Of a stretch of 10,710 nucleotides of DNA, positions 7,049 through 10,710 are shown one piece after another (positions within the stretch are counted from its first letter, which is position 1; each line of letters starts with the position of its first letter). The stretch comes from Pseudomonadota bacterium (GTDB lineage: Bacteria; Pseudomonadota; Alphaproteobacteria; Rhizobiales; Xanthobacteraceae), in contig JAEVZN010000299.1 in NCBI GenBank assembly GCA_023392205.1, positions 1 through 10,710 of the forward strand, written 5' to 3'. The position numbers and the translations under genes are program-made. The notes under the pieces were generated by a model. The model was not told where the DNA came from and made no database searches. It was given only the letters and a program-made list of their open reading frames with translations.

Positions 7049-7071
7049 CTTGCGGTGACCCGCGACGTTTG
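7049..7071 (+). repeat. Direct repeat copy 1
   Basis: This 23-base segment (CTTGCGGTGACCCGCGACGT and three more bases) matches 7110-7132 at about 18 positions with two one-base gaps. The copies lie 61 bases apart, start to start, in the gap between lnt and the XRE gene. They could be paired regulator binding sites; chance similarity cannot be excluded. Confidence 0.35.
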
Positions 7072-7109
7072 TCCGCAGGGCTGCAAGTATTGTGTACACC
7101 TGCCCAAAT

Positions 7110-7132
7110 CTTGCGTGATCTCGCGGCGTTGA
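7110..7132 (+). repeat. Direct repeat copy 2
   Basis: CTTGCGTGATCTCGCGGCGT and following bases, the second copy of the element at 7049-7071. The shared core is CTTGCG, TGA, CGCG, CGTT. It lies 45 bases from the lnt stop codon. Confidence 0.35.
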
Positions 7133-7177
7133 AGGGGTCGGCCTCAGTCACTTAAGGTTGTATGTGCCCGCTCGTGC

Positions 7178-8770
7178 CTACGAACGCGTCCGTTGGCGCA
7201 GCAGCACGATCAGAGCCCCGATGACAGCAAACCCAGCCGGCAGATCGCCGAACCGCGCATAAATCGGTGGGGTGATTGCGCGGGGCAATCCGGAATCAAT
7301 GACGCCTTCTGTGCCGAGCGGCAATTCGCGAATGATCCGTCCGACCGGGTCGACTACGGCGGAGATTCCGTTATTCGCGGCGCGCACCAGCGGCAGGCCT
7401 TCTTCAATGGCGCGCAGGCGGGCCTGCTGAAAGTGCTGATACGGGCCGGTGCTGATTCCAAACCAGGCATCGTTGGTGACATTGAGAAGCCAGGCAGGGC
7501 GCTCGCCGGCCGGCACGATCGCACCTGGAAAGATGATTTCGTAACAGACCAGAGGCAGAAAGCGGGGGGCGCCGCGCAACTCAAAGGTTCGATGGCGGTC
7601 GCCCCCGAGAAATCCACCTTGCACCTTGGTGAGCTGTATAAAGCCCAGTCTTTCGAGGGTTGTCTGGAAGGGCAGATATTCGCCAAAGGGGACCAGATGC
7701 ACTTTATCGTAGACCGACTCGATGCTCCCGTCGTGGTCAATAACGTAAACTGAGTTATATGCGCGGGGCCGTTGTGAGCCCGGCAGCGGATCGGCGTAGC
7801 GCGCCGCGCCGGTGATCAGCATCGTGCCTTGCGGCAAAGCATTCGCGATTTGCGCAAGCGCATCGGCCTCCCGCGTGAGGAAAAACGGAAAGGCGGATTC
7901 CGGCCAGATCAGATGTGTGACGTCCGCCAATCCGGTGCTTTGCGAACCGGTTGAGCGATCGGAAAGATCAAGATAATGGCGCATGATCTGCTGTCGCGCC
8001 GCGAAATTGAATTTCTGGTCCTGCGGCAGATTGGGTTGCATGATGCGCAGGCGGACATCATCCGCAAAAGATGTCGGATTGGTCTGTAGCCGCCATGCTC
8101 CAAATGCGCCCATCGTCATGAGGGTGACAACGGCGATTGCCATCGGCAGCCAGGGTTTCGGCGTTTCCGATCTGTCGTCGGCAAGCGTTGCGGGGCTTGC
8201 GAAGATCGACACGGCCAGCAGTGTCATCCCCCACAATCCGAAGATCGATGCGGCCTGTGCCAGCAGCAACGGTCCGGTCAATGCGTAGCCGATACTATTC
8301 CAGGGAAAACCGGAAAGGACGTGCCCGCGCAACCATTCCGCGATGGTGAGCGCTACGGCCAGGGTCAGGATTCGCAATGCGCCGCGCATCCAGAGCAGGC
8401 GCGCCAGCGCGAAACCGAGTGCTGTGAAGATGGCGAGACCGGCCGGCAGGGCGGTAACGGCGAAGGGCAGCAGCCAGCCGAATGTCTGTGCGTCGACCAG
8501 AAAAGCGTGACCGATCCAGTAGAGTCCTGCCAGGAAATACCCGAAGCCGAACAGCCAGCCGGTCAAGGCAGCAGCAGGAACCCCCCCGAGCCGGCCAGCA
8601 CCTGCGCCATCGAGCAACCAGACCGCGATGGGAAATGTGAGAAAGAGAACTGGCCAGGCATTGAAAGGAGCCATCGCGAGCGCCGAGAGTGCGCCTGCCG
8701 CAAAGGAGATGCCGGCCCGCCGCCATCCCCAGGACAGAACGACGCTTTGCGAAAACTGTCTCAGGCTCAC
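7178..8770 (-). CDS. lnt: Apolipoprotein N-acyltransferase Lnt
   Basis: Lnt adds the third acyl chain, from a phospholipid, to the N-terminal cysteine of lipoproteins in the inner membrane, the last step of lipoprotein maturation. The 530-residue protein has several hydrophobic helices in residues ~20-225, a periplasmic nitrilase-like domain (~240-490) and a C-terminal membrane helix (~508-525). The catalytic triad is visible: Glu291 in LIWPESAFPFF, Lys356 in DKVHLVPFGEY, Cys409 in LVCYEIIFPG; NVTNDAWFG (430-438) is also diagnostic. Length is close to the E. coli enzyme. The GTG start at 8770 overlaps the stop of the CorC gene (GTGA), so translation is probably coupled; no separate strong Shine-Dalgarno is seen. 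In rhizobia the homologue actA is needed for acid tolerance. The ybeY-corC-lnt order is also that of E. coli. Confidence 0.97.
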   Translation of the reverse strand: MSLRQFSQSVVLSWGWRRAGISFAAGALSALAMAPFNAWPVLFLTFPIAVWLLDGAGAGRLGGVPAAALTGWLFGFGYFLAGLYWIGHAFLVDAQTFGWLLPFAVTALPAGLAIFTALGFALARLLWMRGALRILTLAVALTIAEWLRGHVLSGFPWNSIGYALTGPLLLAQAASIFGLWGMTLLAVSIFASPATLADDRSETPKPWLPMAIAVVTLMTMGAFGAWRLQTNPTSFADDVRLRIMQPNLPQDQKFNFAARQQIMRHYLDLSDRSTGSQSTGLADVTHLIWPESAFPFFLTREADALAQIANALPQGTMLITGAARYADPLPGSQRPRAYNSVYVIDHDGSIESVYDKVHLVPFGEYLPFQTTLERLGFIQLTKVQGGFLGGDRHRTFELRGAPRFLPLVCYEIIFPGAIVPAGERPAWLLNVTNDAWFGISTGPYQHFQQARLRAIEEGLPLVRAANNGISAVVDPVGRIIRELPLGTEGVIDSGLPRAITPPIYARFGDLPAGFAVIGALIVLLRQRTRS

Positions 8771-9897
8771 GGCTGCCGCGTCGGCTTGGTGGCGTCGGAC
8801 TCCGACCGCGGCCCCGGTGCAGGGCTGCCGGCTGGGCCGGTCAGGGCGACGGGTGTGTTGCGGCCGGCCGGCATCCTGCTCTTGCCGCTATGAATGCGCA
8901 CTTTCTTGACCCGCCGCGGGTCGGCATCGAGCACCTCGAATTCGAAACCCGCCGGTCCGGGCACGAGTTCGCCGCGCACCGGCACGCGTCCGACCTGGGT
9001 CACAAGATAGCCGGCCAGCGTATCCACATTCTGCAGCGCTTCGCCGACATCGAAACCCTTGCCGACGGCAGCGATCACGTCCTCAAGGCTCGCACGCGCA
9101 TCGGCGACAAAGGATCCATCGGCCTGACGGAGGATGCCGGGCTCCTCGTCCTCGTCATGCTCGTCCTCGATATTGCCGACAATAAGTTCGACGACATCCT
9201 CGATCGAGACAATGCCGTCGGTGCCGCCATATTCGTCGACCACCAGCGCGAGATGAATACGCGTTGCCTGCATTTTGACCAGCAGATCGATGGCCGGCAT
9301 GGAAGGCGGTACGAACAGCATGGTGCGGATGATCTTTGCATCCTTGAGTGACACAGAAAGATCGATGGCGCCGAGATCGAGTCCGGCCGGGCGCGGCTTT
9401 TTGCGCTTGATATTTGCAGACGGCGCGACAGCCGCACGGGCCGTCATATAGGCGATGAGGTCGCGGATATGGACCATGCCGACCGGGTCGTCGAGTGTAT
9501 CGTTATAGACGACTAGACGGGAATGCCCGGCATTCTCGAAGACCTTGACCAGTTCGCCGAGCGCAATGTCCTGCTCGACCGCGATGATGTCGGCGCGCGG
9601 CACCATCACGTCGTCGATACGCCGTTCACGAAGCCCAAGAATGTTCTTGAGCATCGCGCTCTCTTCGGGAGAGAAGCCGAACTCACCCGATGTACCTTCT
9701 TCGAGGGCTTCTCTCAGATCGGCGCGGGTCGAAGCCATGCGCCAGCCAAATGCGGCGCGGAGCCATTTCCAGAATGAAGTTTCTCCACCCTCCCGTGCGG
9801 TATGCGGATCGACCGGGACGGGCAGATTGCTACTGGAGGGAGGATCGGAGGATGTGCTCCGGCTTTCGCTGCGGCTTGGACTGTCAGTGTCCGGCAT
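8767..9897 (-). CDS. corC: CorC/HlyC-family CBS-domain protein
   Basis: A 376-residue, apparently cytosolic protein with paired CBS domains (~96-150, RRIDDVMVPRADIIAVEQD to MVHIRDLIAY; ~188-248, MLFVPPSMPAIDLLVKM to GTDGIVSIEDVVELIVGNI) and a C-terminal CorC/HlyC transporter-associated domain (~255-338, TLAGYLVTQVGRVP). CBS pairs of this kind bind adenine nucleotides. Homologues are annotated as magnesium/cobalt efflux protein CorC or hemolysin-like; the DUF21 membrane domain of larger family members is absent. A Ser/Pro-rich N-terminus (~1-40), a basic linker between the CBS domains (~160-178) and a Pro-rich tail (~340-376) look disordered. ATG 9897 is chosen 13 bases after the ybeY stop; the open frame extends upstream to 10224 only by overlapping ybeY. 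No strong Shine-Dalgarno is visible. Exact function is uncertain. Confidence 0.92.
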   Translation of the reverse strand: MPDTDSPSRSESRSTSSDPPSSSNLPVPVDPHTAREGGETSFWKWLRAAFGWRMASTRADLREALEEGTSGEFGFSPEESAMLKNILGLRERRIDDVMVPRADIIAVEQDIALGELVKVFENAGHSRLVVYNDTLDDPVGMVHIRDLIAYMTARAAVAPSANIKRKKPRPAGLDLGAIDLSVSLKDAKIIRTMLFVPPSMPAIDLLVKMQATRIHLALVVDEYGGTDGIVSIEDVVELIVGNIEDEHDEDEEPGILRQADGSFVADARASLEDVIAAVGKGFDVGEALQNVDTLAGYLVTQVGRVPVRGELVPGPAGFEFEVLDADPRRVKKVRIHSGKSRMPAGRNTPVALTGPAGSPAPGPRSESDATKPTRQP

Positions 9898-9910
9898 AGC
9901 TGTATTCGGC

Positions 9911-10420
9911 TCAATCCGTAAATGGGCGGTCGGCATAGGGGTTCGGGATGGAGAGACTGTTGAGAATCCGGACTTCAAGCGCTTCCATTTCCTCGGCCTC
10001 CTGTTCCGATTCGTGGTCGAATCCCAGCAGGTGAAGATAGCCGTGAATGGCCAGATGGGCGAGATGGTGCAGGACCGGCTTGGCTTCGGCTTCCGCTTCG
10101 CGCCGGATCGTTTCGTAAGCGATCGCGATATCGCCGAGATGCGGATCGGCTGTGGCGCCGGAAGAAGGTGCAGCGGGGAAGGACAGAACGTTGGTGGGCT
10201 TGTCGAGTCCACGCCATTGCGCATTCAGAGCGCGGATCGTCGGGTCATCGCAGAGCAGAACGACGACGTCGCCCGGATCGCTCTCGATCTCGGCGGCCGC
10301 CGCGATGGCGCTCCGGACAATATCACGAGCAGTGGGCAGCGACTCCCACAATGCGGATTCGACAACGATGTCGATACCTGGTGTATCGGTTGCGACAAGC
10401 ACTGGGATGGGGTGCGTCAC
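9911..10420 (-). CDS. ybeY: Endoribonuclease YbeY (rRNA maturation factor)
   Basis: YbeY is a zinc-dependent single-strand endoribonuclease needed for 16S rRNA 3' maturation and ribosome quality control. The 169-residue product carries the UPF0054 signature [16 protein letters not shown], with the three zinc-binding histidines at 126, 130 and 136 (HxxxHxxxxxH), preceded by the conserved [17 protein letters not shown] (~66-82) and LGDIAIA (95-101). Length is usual. It begins at a GTG (10420) overlapping the phoH stop (GTGA); an AAAGGA about 12 bases upstream within phoH may assist initiation. PhoH-YbeY adjacency is nearly universal in proteobacteria and reflects a shared role in RNA metabolism. 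The CorC gene follows after 13 bases. Confidence 0.97.
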   Translation of the reverse strand: MTHPIPVLVATDTPGIDIVVESALWESLPTARDIVRSAIAAAAEIESDPGDVVVLLCDDPTIRALNAQWRGLDKPTNVLSFPAAPSSGATADPHLGDIAIAYETIRREAEAEAKPVLHHLAHLAIHGYLHLLGFDHESEQEAEEMEALEVRILNSLSIPNPYADRPFTD

Positions 10421-10710
10421 CGGGTTTCGCGTCCTTTGGATGCGCTGTCTTTTGGCTGCGGCGCCGGACGATCGTAGGCGGCCACGATGCGTGCCACGAG
10501 TTCGTGGCGGATGACGTCTTCATGCTTGAACGCGACATGGCCGATCCCGTCCACGTCGGCGAGCAGGCGCACGGCCTCCGACAATCCCGACGTCTGGCCC
10601 GGCGGCAGGTCGACCTGGCTCGGATCGCCGGTCACGATCATCCGGCTGTTCTCGCCAAGGCGCGTCAGGAACATCTTCATCTGCATCGATGTCGTGTTCT
10701 GGGCTTCGTC
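10417..10710 (-). CDS. phoH: PhoH-family ATPase, C-terminal part (5' end outside the window)
   Basis: The last 97 residues of a PhoH-like (YbeZ) protein, a cytosolic ATPase related to superfamily 1 helicases and functionally tied to YbeY. The visible part opens with the Walker B-like DEAQNTT, continues with [28 protein letters not shown], a hallmark of the family, and ends in a short charged tail ([17 protein letters not shown]). The Walker A motif lies upstream, outside the window. The frame stays open to the window edge, so the ATG codons within MQMKM are internal. The stop overlaps the ybeY GTG start by four bases. Confidence 0.96.
   Translation of the reverse strand, partial: DEAQNTTSMQMKMFLTRLGENSRMIVTGDPSQVDLPPGQTSGLSEAVRLLADVDGIGHVAFKHEDVIRHELVARIVAAYDRPAPQPKDSASKGRETR

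Larger units (their letters stand above)
6853..7177. other. 325-base intergenic region upstream of the XRE gene
   Basis: No gene is supported here on either strand. The stretch ~6940-7050 is clearly richer in A+T than the neighbouring genes, as expected of a promoter region, but I could not pick a convincing -35/-10 pair; TTGAGG and TCGTAT, 17 bases apart on the minus strand (~7003-6975), is the best and is weak. An imperfect hairpin (CGATG/CATCG outer arms, 6875-6901) lies in the leader of the XRE gene. No terminator with a T run was seen after lnt. Confidence 0.5.

Noticed and set aside
8321..9351. Plus-strand open frames opposite lnt and the CorC gene
   Set aside because: Antisense to secure genes, rich in Arg, Gly and Pro, with no family resemblance.
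9898..10224. Upstream extension of the CorC gene
   Set aside because: The extra 109 codons overlap ybeY in another frame and look like its shadow; ATG 9897 lies just after the ybeY stop.
1..10710. Mobile element, prophage, CRISPR array, toxin-antitoxin or defence system
   Set aside because: Every long frame on the coding strand belongs to a housekeeping or conserved family; there are no transposase, integrase or repeat-spacer patterns and no composition break evident by eye.

Overview
The window looks like core, housekeeping chromosome of an alphaproteobacterium, most likely of the Hyphomicrobiales (Rhizobiales) or a near relative. The grounds are high G+C by eye, alphaproteobacterial protein signatures (a YlxR/DUF448 domain followed by an L7Ae-like part, a long NusA with two C-terminal HhH repeats, a DUF2336 protein, a PhrR/PraR-type XRE regulator), and a gene order known from that class: phoH-ybeY-corC-lnt, an HTH gene, metK, trmB, rimP-nusA-ylxR. 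Genus cannot be told from the sequence alone.

Reading along the minus strand, the direction of all genes but one, the layout is as follows. (1) 10710-7178: the 3' end of phoH, ybeY (GTG start), a CorC/HlyC CBS-domain protein and lnt (GTG start). They are tightly packed; two of the three junctions are 4-base GTGA overlaps. The block joins rRNA maturation (YbeY, with PhoH) to envelope lipoprotein acylation (Lnt, with CorC). (2) 7177-6853: a 325-base gap without a gene, holding two imperfect direct repeats and an AT-rich stretch. (3) 6852-4239: an XRE-family regulator, metK (S-adenosylmethionine synthetase, GTG start behind a strong Shine-Dalgarno) and trmB (tRNA m7G46 methyltransferase, a SAM user). 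Two GC-rich hairpins sit between metK and trmB. (4) 4220-3108: the only plus-strand gene, a DUF2336 protein of unknown function. It ends 18 bases from the convergent trmB stop and is divergent from rimP. (5) 3022-1: a probable promoter and a long structured leader with an intrinsic terminator, then rimP, nusA and the YlxR-L7Ae gene, which runs off the window. This is the ribosome-maturation/transcription-elongation operon that normally continues into infB.

I find no mobile element, CRISPR array, tRNA, rRNA, phage gene or defence system, and nothing that amounts to a new system. The most interesting non-coding signal is a well-formed minus-strand terminator (2905-2938) lying between the putative rimP-nusA promoter and rimP, where no gene ends. 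It is a good candidate for a transcription attenuator, possibly one by which NusA controls its own operon. Second in interest are the lone opposite-strand DUF2336 gene and the perfect 11-bp hairpin abutting the trmB start codon.
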